From Myxococcales bacterium (lineage in GTDB: Bacteria > Myxococcota_A > Polyangia > Polyangiales > Polyangiaceae), in assembly GCA_016191785.1 (NCBI GenBank), contig JACPVJ010000082.1:1-64000 (forward strand): DNA of 64,000 nucleotides. The letters run 5' to 3'. The translations under genes and the position numbers were made by a program. The notes beneath the pieces were generated by a model. It had not been told where the DNA came from and searched no databases. It saw nothing but the letters and a program-made list of their open reading frames with translations. Positions 46,321-55,598 of this stretch are shown in pieces; position 1 is the first letter of the stretch, and the number at the start of each line of letters is the position of its first letter.

Positions 46321-46965
46321 ATGAATCCATTCACGTTCCCGCGATGGGCAAATAAGACCCGGCAGCTCGCCGGTGTCGTGATCGGCGTCGCGCCGGTCTA
46401 CCTGACCGCACTGGTCTGGTACGGGTTTTCTCCGAAGACCACCGACGCCGGTTACCAGCCGAAGCAACCCGTAGCGTACAGCCACGCGCTGCATGCCGGG
46501 CAGCTCGGCATCGACTGCCGCTACTGCCACAACACCGTCGACCGGGCGGCGCACGCCGCGTCGCCGCCGACGGAGACGTGCATGAACTGTCATGCTCGCA
46601 TCCGGAAAGACAGCGATCTCTTGGCGCCAATCCGCCAGAGCGCCTCGTCGGGCGAGCCGGTGCAGTGGGTGAAGGTCCACGACCTGCCCGACTACGTCTA
46701 CTTCAATCACAGCGCCCACGTGACCCGCGGCGTCGGTTGCGTGAGCTGTCACGGTCGGGTCGATCGAATGGCAGAGGTCTCGCAGGTCGAGTCGCTGAGC
46801 ATGGGTTGGTGCCTCACTTGCCACCGCGACCCTGCTCCGCATCTTCGCCCGCCGTCCGAGGCAACCAACATGAGCTGGCAAGCGCCCAGCCCCACCTTCG
46901 GCGCCGAGTTCAAGAAGGCCAACAACATCAACCCTCCCGAGGACTGCTCCGCATGTCACAGGTGA
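46321..46965 (+). CDS. actA: Alternative complex III pentaheme cytochrome c subunit ActA
   Basis: The 214-residue protein has one N-terminal membrane helix (QLAGVVIGVAPVYLTALVW) and five c-type heme motifs: CRYCH 66-70, CMNCH 87-91, CVSCH 140-144, CLTCH 164-168 and CSACH 209-213, the last almost at the C-terminus. It is the peripheral pentaheme electron-transfer subunit of the quinol:electron-acceptor oxidoreductase, on the periplasmic side. ATG 46321 is chosen because the frame upstream lacks conserved content and includes the promoter region. Its last 13 bases overlap the start of actB. Confidence 0.95.
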   Translation: MNPFTFPRWANKTRQLAGVVIGVAPVYLTALVWYGFSPKTTDAGYQPKQPVAYSHALHAGQLGIDCRYCHNTVDRAAHAASPPTETCMNCHARIRKDSDLLAPIRQSASSGEPVQWVKVHDLPDYVYFNHSAHVTRGVGCVSCHGRVDRMAEVSQVESLSMGWCLTCHRDPAPHLRPPSEATNMSWQAPSPTFGAEFKKANNINPPEDCSACHR

Positions 46966-49900
46966 ACGACAAGCCCTCGTACTGGCGGAGCCTCGCCGAG
47001 CTCGAGAACGACCCGGAGTTCCGCGAGGCCATCGAGCGCGAGTTCAAGGTTCCCCTCGATCAAGAGCCGGGTTCCCCCGCGCGCCGCCGGTTCATGCAGG
47101 TGATGGGCGCTTCCTTCGCGCTGGCCGGGCTCTCCGGCTGCCGCTGGAAGGAAGACAAAATGGTCGACTTCGCCAAACGTCCCCAGGGGATGATCCCGGG
47201 CGAGGCGCGGCACTACGCGACCACGATGGAGGTCGGCGGCCTGGCGGTCGGCCTGATCGCCACCAGCTACGACGGCCGACCGGTGAAGGTCGAGGGCAAC
47301 CCGGCCCACCCGGCCAACCTGGGCGCCTCGGCGGCGTGGCACCAGGCCAGCGTGCTCGAGCTGTACGACCCCGACCGCAGCCAGGCCGTCCTGAACGACG
47401 GCAACAAGGCCGACATCGCGGCGTTCGACGAGGCCTTCAAGGCGAAGGGCACCGAGCTCAAGAGCGCTGGCGGCAAGGGCCTCTACATCCTGTCGGGCGC
47501 GTCCAGCTCGCCGACGCTCGCGGCGCTCCGCAAGTCGGTCGCCGAGAAGTACGCGCAGTCCAAGTGGCTGACCTGGGACGCCGTCGCGCCCGGTGACGAA
47601 GAGCGCGCCGGCACCAAGCTCGCCTTCGGCAAGGCCCACCGCGCGCACCTCGACTGCGCCAAGGCGGCGCTCATCGTGAGCCTCGACGCCGACTTCATCG
47701 CGCCGAACTTCCCCATGGGCCTCAGCAACGCGCGGGCGGTCGCCGCGGGCCGCGACCCCGACGCGGCACGCATGAACCGGCTGTATGTGGTCGAGCCGGC
47801 GTTCTCGCAGATCGGCAGCATCGCCGATCACCGGCTGGCGATCCGCGCCGAGCTGGTGTTGGCCTTCGCGGCGGCGCTCGACGCCGCGGTCAGCGCCGCG
47901 GCCGGCGCCGCCGACGCGGGCCCCGGCCAACCCAAGCCCAGCGCCGCATTCCTGAGCGACGCCGGCGTCGCCAAGTTCCTCGAGGCGCTGGCCAAGGACC
48001 TGGTCGTACACAAGGGCAGCTCGCTCGTCGTGGCCGGCCCCCACCAGCCCGCCGAGGTGCACGCGCTCGCCGCGCGCCTGAACACCATCCTGGGCAACGT
48101 CGGCAACACCGTCTCTTACACCGAGGCCTCCGACGAGCCGAGCATGCGCGACCAGCTGGCCTCGCTGGTGGCCGACCTGAACGCCGGCGCCGTCGACACT
48201 TTGCTGGTGCTCGACGCGAACCCGCTCTACACCGCGCCGGCCGATCTCGACTTCACGGCGGCCTACGCCAAGGCCAAGACACGCATCGCCGTCACCAGCT
48301 ACGCGGACGAGACGGCGAAGGCCAGCACCTGGCACGTGCCGCTGGCGCACCCCCTCGAGACCTGGAGCGACACCCTCGCCTGGGACGGCACGCTGGGCAT
48401 CGGGCAGCCGCTGATCGCGCCGCTCTTCGGCGGCAAGGCCGCCATCGAGATCGTGGCGCGCTTGACCGAAGACGTCGCGTGGACGCCGAAAGATCTGGTC
48501 CGACGGACCCACAAAGAAGCGGTGCCCGACGACCGCAAGTGGGCTCGCCTGGTTCAGGCCGGCGTCGGCGCGCCCGGGCAGCTCGAGAAGAAGGCGCCGA
48601 AGCTCGAGGCCTTGGCTCCGGTCAAGCTCGAGGGCGGCGCGGCGGGCGGCCTCGAGGTCGGCAACGGCCAGCTCGAGCTCTTGCTCACGCCGTGTTCGAA
48701 GATCTACGACGGGCGCTGGGCGAACAACGCCTGGCTCCAAGAGCTGCCCGAGTCGTTCACCAAGCTGACCTGGGGCAACGCCGCGCTGATCGCGCCGAAG
48801 ACCGCGGCCGCCTTGGGCGTCACCGACGGCACGCCGGCCCGGCTGACGATCGGCGGACAGAGCATCGAGCTGCCGGTGATGATCGCGCCGGGCCAGGCCG
48901 TGGGCACCGTCAAGGTCGCCCTCGGCTACGGTCGCACCTCGGCCGGCGTGGTCGGCGGGCACAACGGCGACACGCAGCCCACCACCCCGGTGGGGGCCAA
49001 CGCGTACAAGCTGCGCAGCGCGAAGGTCCACCGCTTCGGGTCGGGCCTCTCGGTCGCCAGTCAGGGCTCGCCGCTCCACTTGCCCACCACCCAAGACGTC
49101 CACGCCATCGACGACGTCGGTCGCAAGGGCACCGACGATCGCGTTCCCATGCTGGTGCGGGAAGCGAACCTGGCGGAGTACAAGAAGCACCCCGACTTCG
49201 CCAAGCACGTGGTCCACCACCCGCCGCTGCTTCAGCTGTGGGAAGAGCCGGTCAAGTACGACGGCAACAAGTGGGGCATGGCCATCGACCTCGGGAAGTG
49301 CATCGGCTGCAGCGCCTGCATCACCGCCTGTCAGGCCGAGAACAACATCGCGGTCGTCGGCGAAGAGGCCATCAAGTGGGGTCGCGAGCTGCTCTGGCTG
49401 CGCGTCGACCGCTACTACAGCGGCAAGGCCGACGACGCGGGCGTGGTCTGGCAGCCCCTCCCCTGCCAGCAGTGCGACAACGCGCCCTGCGAGCAGGTCT
49501 GTCCGGTGGGCGCCACCATGCACACCAACGAGGGCCTGAACGACATGGTCTACAACCGTTGCATCGGCACCCGCTATTGCGCCAACAACTGCCCCTACAA
49601 GGTGCGGCGCTTCAACTACTTCAACTACCACTTGGACAAGGTCGGCCCGACGCCGTGGCACGGCGCCGAGAACGACCGGCACCGGGTGCGCGCCATGGTC
49701 TTCAACCCCGAGGTCACGGTTCGGGCCCGCGGCGTGATGGAGAAGTGCACGTTCTGCGTGCAGCGCATCCAGAACACGAAGATCAAGGCCAAGAACGCCA
49801 AGCGCGCCATCAAAGACGGCGAGATCCGGACGGCGTGCGAGCAGACCTGCCCGACCGGCGCCATCGCCTTCGGCAACCTGAACGACAAGCAGAGCGCCGT

Positions 49901-50012
49901 CGCGAAGCTCAGCGAGCTTTCCCGCGCGTACCACCTGCTCGCCGAGCTGAACAACCGGCCGCGCGTGAGCTACCTCGCGCGCGTCAAGAACCCCAACCCG
50001 GAGCTGGTCTGA
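46953..50012 (+). CDS. actB: Alternative complex III subunit ActB, Fe-S and molybdopterin-like domains
   Basis: The 1019-residue subunit starts within actA. A twin-arginine-type signal (SPARRRFMQVMGASFALAGL) ends in SGC with Cys63, so it may be exported by Tat and lipidated. The middle resembles the catalytic chain of molybdopterin oxidoreductases but is split in function, as in other ActB proteins that lack the cofactor. The C-terminal 250 residues are a PsrB/DmsB-like ferredoxin domain: CIGCSACITACQAEN, CQQCDNAPCEQVCP, RCIGTRYCANNCPY and CTFCVQRIQ with CEQTCPTG, enough for three 4Fe-4S clusters and one 3Fe-4S cluster. It passes electrons toward ActA. Confidence 0.95.
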   Translation: MSQVNDKPSYWRSLAELENDPEFREAIEREFKVPLDQEPGSPARRRFMQVMGASFALAGLSGCRWKEDKMVDFAKRPQGMIPGEARHYATTMEVGGLAVGLIATSYDGRPVKVEGNPAHPANLGASAAWHQASVLELYDPDRSQAVLNDGNKADIAAFDEAFKAKGTELKSAGGKGLYILSGASSSPTLAALRKSVAEKYAQSKWLTWDAVAPGDEERAGTKLAFGKAHRAHLDCAKAALIVSLDADFIAPNFPMGLSNARAVAAGRDPDAARMNRLYVVEPAFSQIGSIADHRLAIRAELVLAFAAALDAAVSAAAGAADAGPGQPKPSAAFLSDAGVAKFLEALAKDLVVHKGSSLVVAGPHQPAEVHALAARLNTILGNVGNTVSYTEASDEPSMRDQLASLVADLNAGAVDTLLVLDANPLYTAPADLDFTAAYAKAKTRIAVTSYADETAKASTWHVPLAHPLETWSDTLAWDGTLGIGQPLIAPLFGGKAAIEIVARLTEDVAWTPKDLVRRTHKEAVPDDRKWARLVQAGVGAPGQLEKKAPKLEALAPVKLEGGAAGGLEVGNGQLELLLTPCSKIYDGRWANNAWLQELPESFTKLTWGNAALIAPKTAAALGVTDGTPARLTIGGQSIELPVMIAPGQAVGTVKVALGYGRTSAGVVGGHNGDTQPTTPVGANAYKLRSAKVHRFGSGLSVASQGSPLHLPTTQDVHAIDDVGRKGTDDRVPMLVREANLAEYKKHPDFAKHVVHHPPLLQLWEEPVKYDGNKWGMAIDLGKCIGCSACITACQAENNIAVVGEEAIKWGRELLWLRVDRYYSGKADDAGVVWQPLPCQQCDNAPCEQVCPVGATMHTNEGLNDMVYNRCIGTRYCANNCPYKVRRFNYFNYHLDKVGPTPWHGAENDRHRVRAMVFNPEVTVRARGVMEKCTFCVQRIQNTKIKAKNAKRAIKDGEIRTACEQTCPTGAIAFGNLNDKQSAVAKLSELSRAYHLLAELNNRPRVSYLARVKNPNPELV

Positions 50013-50015
50013 GCC

Positions 50016-51386
50016 ATGGCCATGGCCCAAAGTCCTTTTGACCTCGCACCGCAAGGTGAGAACGCGTTCGCGCGCATCACCCACAACGTCGCCCGCGTCG
50101 CCGAGGTCCCGAAGCCGCCCCGCGGCTGGTACATCGCCTTCGGCATCGCGCTCAGCCTGCTGTCCGTGTTCGGCGTCAGCATCGGCTGGCTGTTCTGGCA
50201 AGGCATCGGCATCTTCGGCAACATGAACCCGGTCTTCTGGGCCATGCCGATCGTGAACTTCGTGTTCTGGGTCGGCATCGGCCACGCCGGGACGCTGATC
50301 AGCGCCATCTTGTACCTCCTGCGTCAGAACTGGCGCACCGCGATCAACCGGTTTGCCGAGGCGATGACCATCTTCGCGGTCATCTGCGCCGGTATCTTCC
50401 CCGGCTTGCACGTCGGTCGCCCCTGGCTGCCGTACTGGATGTTCCCGCTGCCGAACCAGATGAGCATGTGGCCGCAGTTCCGCAGCCCGCTCGAGTGGGA
50501 CGTGTTCGCAGTCGGCACGTACTTCACGGTCTCGACCCTGTTCTGGTACATGGGCATGATCCCGGATTTCGGGACCTTCCGCGACCGCTCGACCACCAAG
50601 CTGCGAAAGGCGATCTACGGCGCCTTGGCCATGGGCTGGCGCGGCCCGAGCCGGCAGTGGCACCGCTACGAGCGCGCGTATCTGATCTTGGCCGCCCTCG
50701 CCACACCGCTGGTGCTCAGCGTGCACTCGGTCGTTTCCTTCGACTTCGCCACGGCGCAGCTGCCGGGCTGGCACGCCACCATCTTCCCGCCGTACTTCGT
50801 GGCCGGCGCGATCTTCGGCGGCTTCGCCATGGTGGTGACCTTGGCGGTGCCGGCACGCCAGTTCTTCGGCCTGAAGCGGATCATCACCGTCGGCCACCTC
50901 GAGCTGATGGCCAAGATCATCCTCGCGACGGGCATGATGGTTGGCTACGCCTACTCGATGGAGTTCTTCATCGCCTGGTACGGCGGCAACGACTACGAGA
51001 TGTTCACGTTCTTCAACCGCGCGCTCGGGCCCTACGCCTGGTCGTACTGGTGCATGATCTTCTGCAACGTGGTCAGCCCCCAGGTGTTCTGGTCCAAGAA
51101 GATGCGCACCAACCCCTGGGTCATCCTGGGCGTGGGCGTACTGGTCAACATCGGCATGTGGTTCGAGCGCTTCGTGATCGTGATCACCAGCCTCTCACGC
51201 GACTTCTTGCCCTCGAGCTGGGGCTACTACAAGCCCACGTTCTGGGACTTCTCGCTCTTGGCCGGCAGCTTCGGCCTGTTCTTCACCTTGTTCCTCCTGT
51301 TCTGCCGTTACCTGCCCATGGTCGCCATGGCCGAGGTGAAGGCGTTCCACCCCTCTGCCCACGGGCACGGGGACGAGCACCACTGA
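50016..51386 (+). CDS. actC: Alternative complex III membrane subunit ActC (NrfD/PsrC-like)
   Basis: This 456-residue integral membrane protein has about ten helices and belongs to the NrfD/PsrC family, the quinol-binding partner of the ActB-type Fe-S subunit. Conserved segments include [33 protein letters not shown] near 90-105, [14 protein letters not shown] and [18 protein letters not shown] His-rich C-terminal tail ([12 protein letters not shown]) ends the protein. It lies four bases after actB and 11 before the ActD-ActE fusion, all in one operon. Confidence 0.95.
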   Translation: MAMAQSPFDLAPQGENAFARITHNVARVAEVPKPPRGWYIAFGIALSLLSVFGVSIGWLFWQGIGIFGNMNPVFWAMPIVNFVFWVGIGHAGTLISAILYLLRQNWRTAINRFAEAMTIFAVICAGIFPGLHVGRPWLPYWMFPLPNQMSMWPQFRSPLEWDVFAVGTYFTVSTLFWYMGMIPDFGTFRDRSTTKLRKAIYGALAMGWRGPSRQWHRYERAYLILAALATPLVLSVHSVVSFDFATAQLPGWHATIFPPYFVAGAIFGGFAMVVTLAVPARQFFGLKRIITVGHLELMAKIILATGMMVGYAYSMEFFIAWYGGNDYEMFTFFNRALGPYAWSYWCMIFCNVVSPQVFWSKKMRTNPWVILGVGVLVNIGMWFERFVIVITSLSRDFLPSSWGYYKPTFWDFSLLAGSFGLFFTLFLLFCRYLPMVAMAEVKAFHPSAHGHGDEHH

Positions 51387-51396
51387 GGGACCGATC

Positions 51397-52605
51397 ATGA
51401 GCCATCACGACGACGATCTGCACGGCCTCTTGGCGGAGTACGAAACCCCGAGCGCGCTGGTCGCTGCCTGCAAGAAGGTGCGCGACGCCGGCTACGCCAA
51501 GTGGGACACCTACACGCCGTTCCCCGTCCACGGCATCGAGAAGGCGATGGGCATCCGCATGACCGGGCTGCCCTGGATCGTGCTGGCCGCGGCCCTCGTG
51601 GGCTTGGCCAGCGCGGTCGGCCTGCAGTGGTGGACCAACGCGGTGGACTACAAGTTCATCTCCAGCGGCAAGCCCATGTGGAGCATCCCGGCCAACGTGC
51701 CGGTGTACTTCGAGCTCACCGTGCTCTTCAGCGCCTTCGCGGCGCTCTTCGGCATGTTGATCTTGAACAACCTGCCCGAGCCCTCGCACCCCCTCGACCA
51801 CCTTCAGGCGTTCGGACGAGTGACCGACGACCGCTTCTTCCTCTACATCGAGAAGGGCGACGCGAAGTTCGACCTGGCCGAGACCCAGCGGCTGCTCGAC
51901 GGCACCCACCCGGTGACCGTGGACGCGGTCAACGAGGACCGCCGCACCTCCGACCAGCTGCCGAAGCCGCTGGTGCTCGCCGCCGCGGTGATCGCCGTGG
52001 TCGCGCTGGTGCCCTTCGCGTTCATCGCCAAGGCGCGGGCCACCAAGACCGACAAGCCCAAGATCCACGCGATGGGCGACATGGACTGGCAGATCAAGTT
52101 CCAGGCGCAGCAGCCGAACCCGCTGTTTTCGAACGGCATGGCGATGCGCGCCCCCGAGCCCGGAACGGTCGCCATGGACGAGCACCCGGACGACGAGCAC
52201 CTGACCGCGGGCAAGGTCGATGGGCAGTTCGTCCGAACCTTCCCGGCGAGCGTCACGATCGACGACGCGACGATGGCCCGCGGCAGGGACCGCTACCAGG
52301 TCTTCTGCGCGCCGTGCCACGGGGTGAGCGGGAACGGCGACGGCCCCGTCGCGCAGCGGGCCATGACCTTGGCCGAGGGCACGTGGGTGCCGCCGACCGC
52401 CCTGGGTCAGGACTACCTCCGCCAGATGCCGGTGGGCCAGCTGTACGACGTGGTCAACAACGGGGTCCGCAACATGCCGGGCTACGGCTCGCAGATCCCG
52501 GTCGACGAGCGCTGGGCCGTGGTGCTGTACCTGCGCGCCCTGCAGAAAGCCAAGGCCGCCCCCGTGGGCGAGCTGACCGACGCCGAGCGCGCCGCCCTGA
52601 AGTGA
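51397..52605 (+). CDS. Fused alternative complex III subunits ActD and ActE
   Basis: The 402-residue protein joins two subunits that are separate genes in well-studied complexes. Residues 1-180 match ActD (DUF3341): LLAEYETPSALVAACKKVRD, YTPFPVHGIEKAMGI, two membrane helices (59-79, 102-124), and PVYFELTVLFSAF. After a linker, a third helix at 191-211 (PLVLAAAVIAVVALVPFAFI) begins the ActE part, a monoheme cytochrome c with CAPCH at 304-308 and a probable axial Met in NNGVRNMPGYGSQIP (Met360). The heme domain faces the periplasm. No frameshift or degraded junction is seen, so the fusion seems genuine. Confidence 0.9.
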   Translation: MSHHDDDLHGLLAEYETPSALVAACKKVRDAGYAKWDTYTPFPVHGIEKAMGIRMTGLPWIVLAAALVGLASAVGLQWWTNAVDYKFISSGKPMWSIPANVPVYFELTVLFSAFAALFGMLILNNLPEPSHPLDHLQAFGRVTDDRFFLYIEKGDAKFDLAETQRLLDGTHPVTVDAVNEDRRTSDQLPKPLVLAAAVIAVVALVPFAFIAKARATKTDKPKIHAMGDMDWQIKFQAQQPNPLFSNGMAMRAPEPGTVAMDEHPDDEHLTAGKVDGQFVRTFPASVTIDDATMARGRDRYQVFCAPCHGVSGNGDGPVAQRAMTLAEGTWVPPTALGQDYLRQMPVGQLYDVVNNGVRNMPGYGSQIPVDERWAVVLYLRALQKAKAAPVGELTDAERAALK

Positions 52606-52622
52606 GTTGGAGATCCTGAGCG

Positions 52623-53852
52623 ATGGCCAAGACCAAAGAGACAGCCAAAGAAGGCGGCTTCGGCGACAACATCCGGATGGATGGGCTCGCCTCGAAGTTG
52701 ATGGGGATCGCGGGCGGCATCGGCGTCGTCGGGCTCGGGGCCAGCTTCGGCCTCGGGTACACCAGCGACAAGAGCCAGTTCATGCACTCGTACCTCACGG
52801 CGTACGCCTGGATCCTGAGCATCGGGATCGGCGCATTGTGGTGGGTCGTGCTGCAGCACCTGGTGAACGCCAAGTGGAGCACGGTGGTGCGGCGCGTGGG
52901 CGAACTGCTCGCCTCGACCATGCCGATGCTCGCGCTGCTCTCGCTGCCGATCGTCATCCCGGCGCTGATGGGCGACTCGACGCTCTACATCTGGGCCGAC
53001 TCGCAGAAGATGCACGCCGATCACCTGCTCCACAAGAAGGCGGCGTTCCTGAACCGCGACTTCTTCGTGGTCCGGCTGGTGATCTACTTCGTGTTCTGGG
53101 GTGTGCTCTCGCGCTACCTCTTGTCGAAGAGCGTCGAGCAGGACAAGACCGGAGCCCCCGAGATCCGCTCGAAGCTCCAGGCTCTGTGCGCGCCCAGCAT
53201 GATCCTCATGGCGCTCACGCTGACCTTCGCGGCGATCGACTTCGTGATGACGCTCGAGCCCAAGTGGTACTCGACCATCTTCGGCGTCTACTACTTCGCC
53301 GGCGCGGTCGTCAGCTTCCACTCGTTCTTCGCCCTGGCGCTGATGTGGCTCCAGAAGAACGGTCGCCTCGCCAAGAGCGTCACCTCCGAGCACTACCACG
53401 ACATCGGCAAGATGATGTTCGCGTTCACGGCCTTCTGGGCCTACATCGCGTTCAGCCAGTTCATGCTGATCTGGTACGCGAACATCCCGGAAGAGACGGA
53501 GTGGTACCACGTGCGGGCGCACGGAGCCTGGGGCACGGTTTCGTACGTGATGATCGCGGTGAACTTCTTGATCCCGTTCTTCGGCCTGCTCTCTCGTCAC
53601 GTGAAGCGTAACCGAGCGGCGCTCGGGTTCTGGGCCGTTTGGATCCTGGTCGTGCACTGGCTCGACATGTTCTGGCTGGTCAAGCCGCACATGCACACCG
53701 AGCACCTGCCGTTCTCGATCTTGGACGTCACCTGCACGGTCGGCATGCTCGGCATGTTCATCGCGGCCGCCGCGTTCAGCTCGCAGAAGCTGAACCTGGT
53801 GCCCATCAAGGACCCGCGGCTCGAGAAGTCGCTGGCGTTCGAGAACTTCTGA
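52623..53852 (+). CDS. actF: Alternative complex III membrane subunit ActF
   Basis: The 409-residue protein has about ten membrane helices and is the second NrfD-related but diverged membrane subunit. Typical pieces are LTAYAWILSIGIGALWWVVL, MTLEPKWYSTIFGVYYFAG, FSQFMLIWYANIPEETEWY and LVVHWLDMFWLVKPHMH. ActF is thought to contribute a proton path or stabilise ActC. It starts 17 bases after the ActD-ActE gene. An unknown anchored protein follows 23 bases later. Confidence 0.93.
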   Translation: MAKTKETAKEGGFGDNIRMDGLASKLMGIAGGIGVVGLGASFGLGYTSDKSQFMHSYLTAYAWILSIGIGALWWVVLQHLVNAKWSTVVRRVGELLASTMPMLALLSLPIVIPALMGDSTLYIWADSQKMHADHLLHKKAAFLNRDFFVVRLVIYFVFWGVLSRYLLSKSVEQDKTGAPEIRSKLQALCAPSMILMALTLTFAAIDFVMTLEPKWYSTIFGVYYFAGAVVSFHSFFALALMWLQKNGRLAKSVTSEHYHDIGKMMFAFTAFWAYIAFSQFMLIWYANIPEETEWYHVRAHGAWGTVSYVMIAVNFLIPFFGLLSRHVKRNRAALGFWAVWILVVHWLDMFWLVKPHMHTEHLPFSILDVTCTVGMLGMFIAAAAFSSQKLNLVPIKDPRLEKSLAFENF

Positions 53853-53875
53853 TCGGCTCTCCGGAGTAACCCCGC

Positions 53876-54409
53876 ATGGCAAAGCACAACGCAGAATCCA
53901 ACCTCGTTCCGGCAGCTCTGGTGCTGCTCGGCGTGGTCGGTGTGGGCGGCTTCATCGCGTACACGGTGTCGACCGAAGACGCCGCGGCGACGGCCCTGGC
54001 CAATCAGTCGGTCGACCTCGAGCGACCGACGCAGGACATCACGCTGCAGCAGCAGGGCGAGCTCGTCGCTCCGGCGGCGTGGGCCGACAAGACCAAGGGC
54101 ACGGCCACCGTCCCCATCGACCGCGCGATGCAGATCGTGGTCAAGACGCTGCAAGCCAACCCGGCAGCGGCGAGCCCACCGCCCCCGCCCCCGAAGGAGC
54201 CGGACGCGGACGCGGGAGCCGAAGGGGACGCGGCAGCTGCCGCGGACGACGGCGGCGAGACGACCACCGACGGCGGCGAAACCGCCACCGACGCGGGAGC
54301 GACGACCGACGGCGAGGCTCCGAAAGAGCAGCCGAAGGCGCCGGCCCAACCGAAGCCCGAGCAGCCGAAGGCGCCGACCCAGCCGAAGCCTGAGCAGCCG
54401 CTCGAGTGA
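53876..54409 (+). CDS. Membrane-anchored Pro/Ala-rich protein in the ACIII operon
   Basis: The 177-residue protein has an N-terminal membrane helix (NLVPAALVLLGVVGVGGFIAY) and a periplasmic tail. The first 90 residues after the helix may fold (QQQGELVAPAAWADKTKGTA and IDRAMQIVVKTLQANP); the remainder is low complexity with Asp/Gly runs and a duplicated block APAQPKPEQPK and APTQPKPEQP. The position immediately after actF, with no gap, suggests an accessory or assembly subunit. I know no homologue. Residues IDRAM resemble a motif seen in small anchored subunits of related complexes, but this is weak. Confidence 0.6.
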   Translation: MAKHNAESNLVPAALVLLGVVGVGGFIAYTVSTEDAAATALANQSVDLERPTQDITLQQQGELVAPAAWADKTKGTATVPIDRAMQIVVKTLQANPAAASPPPPPPKEPDADAGAEGDAAAAADDGGETTTDGGETATDAGATTDGEAPKEQPKAPAQPKPEQPKAPTQPKPEQPLE

Positions 54410-54769
54410 CCGCCGGCTCCCGCTCCGGGGGCGCACACTGACCTTCGAACCCCGTGCGTGGGGCGCGTGGTGCGACGACACGCGTCGCGCGGGGCCCGCG
54501 CGGCGGGCGCGGTCGTCCGGCGCGGCGCACCGCCATGCCGGTGCGCGAGCGCGGGGCACCCGGTCGCCGCGCGCGCTCCTCTTCGGCACACCTCGAGTCG
54601 CAGCGAGTCCGGTTTTTGTCCGACTCGTGGCTAGGGCGCTGCACTGATGACGCGTAGTCGTACCCGATGGGCACACGTGTCGACCCAATACGCACAAAAA
54701 GCTGCCGTAACTGTTCCTTTTTCGTATTGAAGGCAGGGCCCCATGCTGTACGGTTCCGACCTAGACGAC
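54410..54769. other. 360-base gap between the ACIII block and the cytochrome c gene
   Basis: The first half is extremely GC-rich with several small hairpins, the clearest being GCGACG with CGTCGC at 54472-54488. The second half is AT-richer and contains an imperfect inverted repeat at 54686-54729. I find no coding frame supported by a ribosome site. The gap may hold a terminator for the ACIII transcript and a promoter for the oxidase genes. Confidence 0.5.
54686..54729. promoter_or_regulatory. AT-rich imperfect inverted repeat upstream of the oxidase genes
   Basis: CAATACG (54686-54692) and AAAAAG (54696-54701) pair with CTTTTT (54717-54722) and CGTATTG (54723-54729), a 13-bp stem with a 3-base bulge and a 15-base loop. 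It is unusual in this GC-rich DNA and lies 40 bases before the cytochrome c start. It could be an operator or an RNA element. Confidence 0.4.
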
Positions 54770-55435
54770 ATGATGACGACATCCCGTCGGCGGTCTCGTG
54801 GCGCGGCCCTCGTTGGCGCCCTGACCTCGGTCATGCTGCTCGCGCTGTCCGCTTGCGACGCCGCTCCGGCGGGCGGGGGCACGGCGTCCGGGGAGCAGCT
54901 GTATCAGCTCTGCGCGCAGTGCCACGGCGAGAACGGCCTCGGCAATCGCTTCGCCAACACGCCGGCGATCGCGGGGCTTCCAGCCTGGTACGTCGAAGCC
55001 CAGCTGCTCAAGTTCCGCAGCGGCCAGCGCGGCTCGCACCCCGACGATCTGACTGGCATGCAGATGCGCCCGATCGCGCGCACGCTCGTGAACGACGCCG
55101 ACATCAAGACCATCTCCGAACAGGTGTCGAAGATGCCGCGCTTCCGGCCCGAGCCTCAGATCAAGGACGCCGACCCCGCGCGCGGCTCTGCGTTGTACAA
55201 ACCGTGCGCGGCGTGCCACGGCCCGAACGGTGAAGGCAACGAAGGCACCAAGGCGCCCCCGCTGCAGGCGCAGAGTGACTGGTACATCGCGACGCAGCTC
55301 ACCCACTTCCGCAAAGGCATTCGCGGCACGCACCCCGAAGACGCGACGGGCGGCATGATGCGGCCGCAAGCCACGATGCTGCCGGACGACGCCGCGGTGC
55401 GCGACATCGCGGCGTTCATCGCACGAGCCAAGTGA
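54770..55435 (+). CDS. Diheme cytochrome c (c4-like), lipoprotein
   Basis: ATG at 54770 gives 221 residues with a basic n-region and lipobox LLALSAC (Cys29). An in-frame ATG at 54743 is also possible. Two cytochrome c domains carry CAQCH and CAACH (LCAQCHGENGLGNRF and PCAACHGPNGEGN). Axial Met candidates lie in TGMQMRPIA and GGMMRPQA. This c4-like carrier would shuttle electrons from alternative complex III to the CuA site of the oxidase. Its stop is ten bases ahead of the small peptide gene 55446-55598. Confidence 0.9.
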   Translation: MMTTSRRRSRGAALVGALTSVMLLALSACDAAPAGGGTASGEQLYQLCAQCHGENGLGNRFANTPAIAGLPAWYVEAQLLKFRSGQRGSHPDDLTGMQMRPIARTLVNDADIKTISEQVSKMPRFRPEPQIKDADPARGSALYKPCAACHGPNGEGNEGTKAPPLQAQSDWYIATQLTHFRKGIRGTHPEDATGGMMRPQATMLPDDAAVRDIAAFIARAK

Positions 55436-55445
55436 GGAGCTTGCC

Positions 55446-55598
55446 ATGGCAAAGGAAATCAGCGTCGACCATCTCGCCAAGGTGATCTTCTGGATCACCC
55501 TCGGCGGCTGCGTGGCCTACGTGGCCGCAGTCGCCGTGTTCGTGCTGGGCTCCGAGCCGAAGCACACCCCCGACACCTCCGCGGAGCGGTCCCCATGA
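55446..55598 (+). CDS. 50-residue single-helix membrane peptide before coxB
   Basis: ATG at 55446 behind GTGAGGAGCTTGCC gives 50 residues: a charged N-terminus (MAKEISVDHLAKVIF), one hydrophobic helix (WITLGGCVAYVAAVAVFVL), and a polar tail ending AERSP. Its stop overlaps the coxB start as ATGA, which argues strongly for translation. It is below usual gene-calling cut-offs. It may be a small oxidase subunit or assembly peptide, inferred from position only. Confidence 0.65.
   Translation: MAKEISVDHLAKVIFWITLGGCVAYVAAVAVFVLGSEPKHTPDTSAERSP

Noticed and set aside
46956-50897. 1313-codon minus-strand frame
   Set aside because: Antisense to actB and actC, which have unmistakable motifs. Composition is rich in Arg, Gly, Asp and His, typical of shadow frames.
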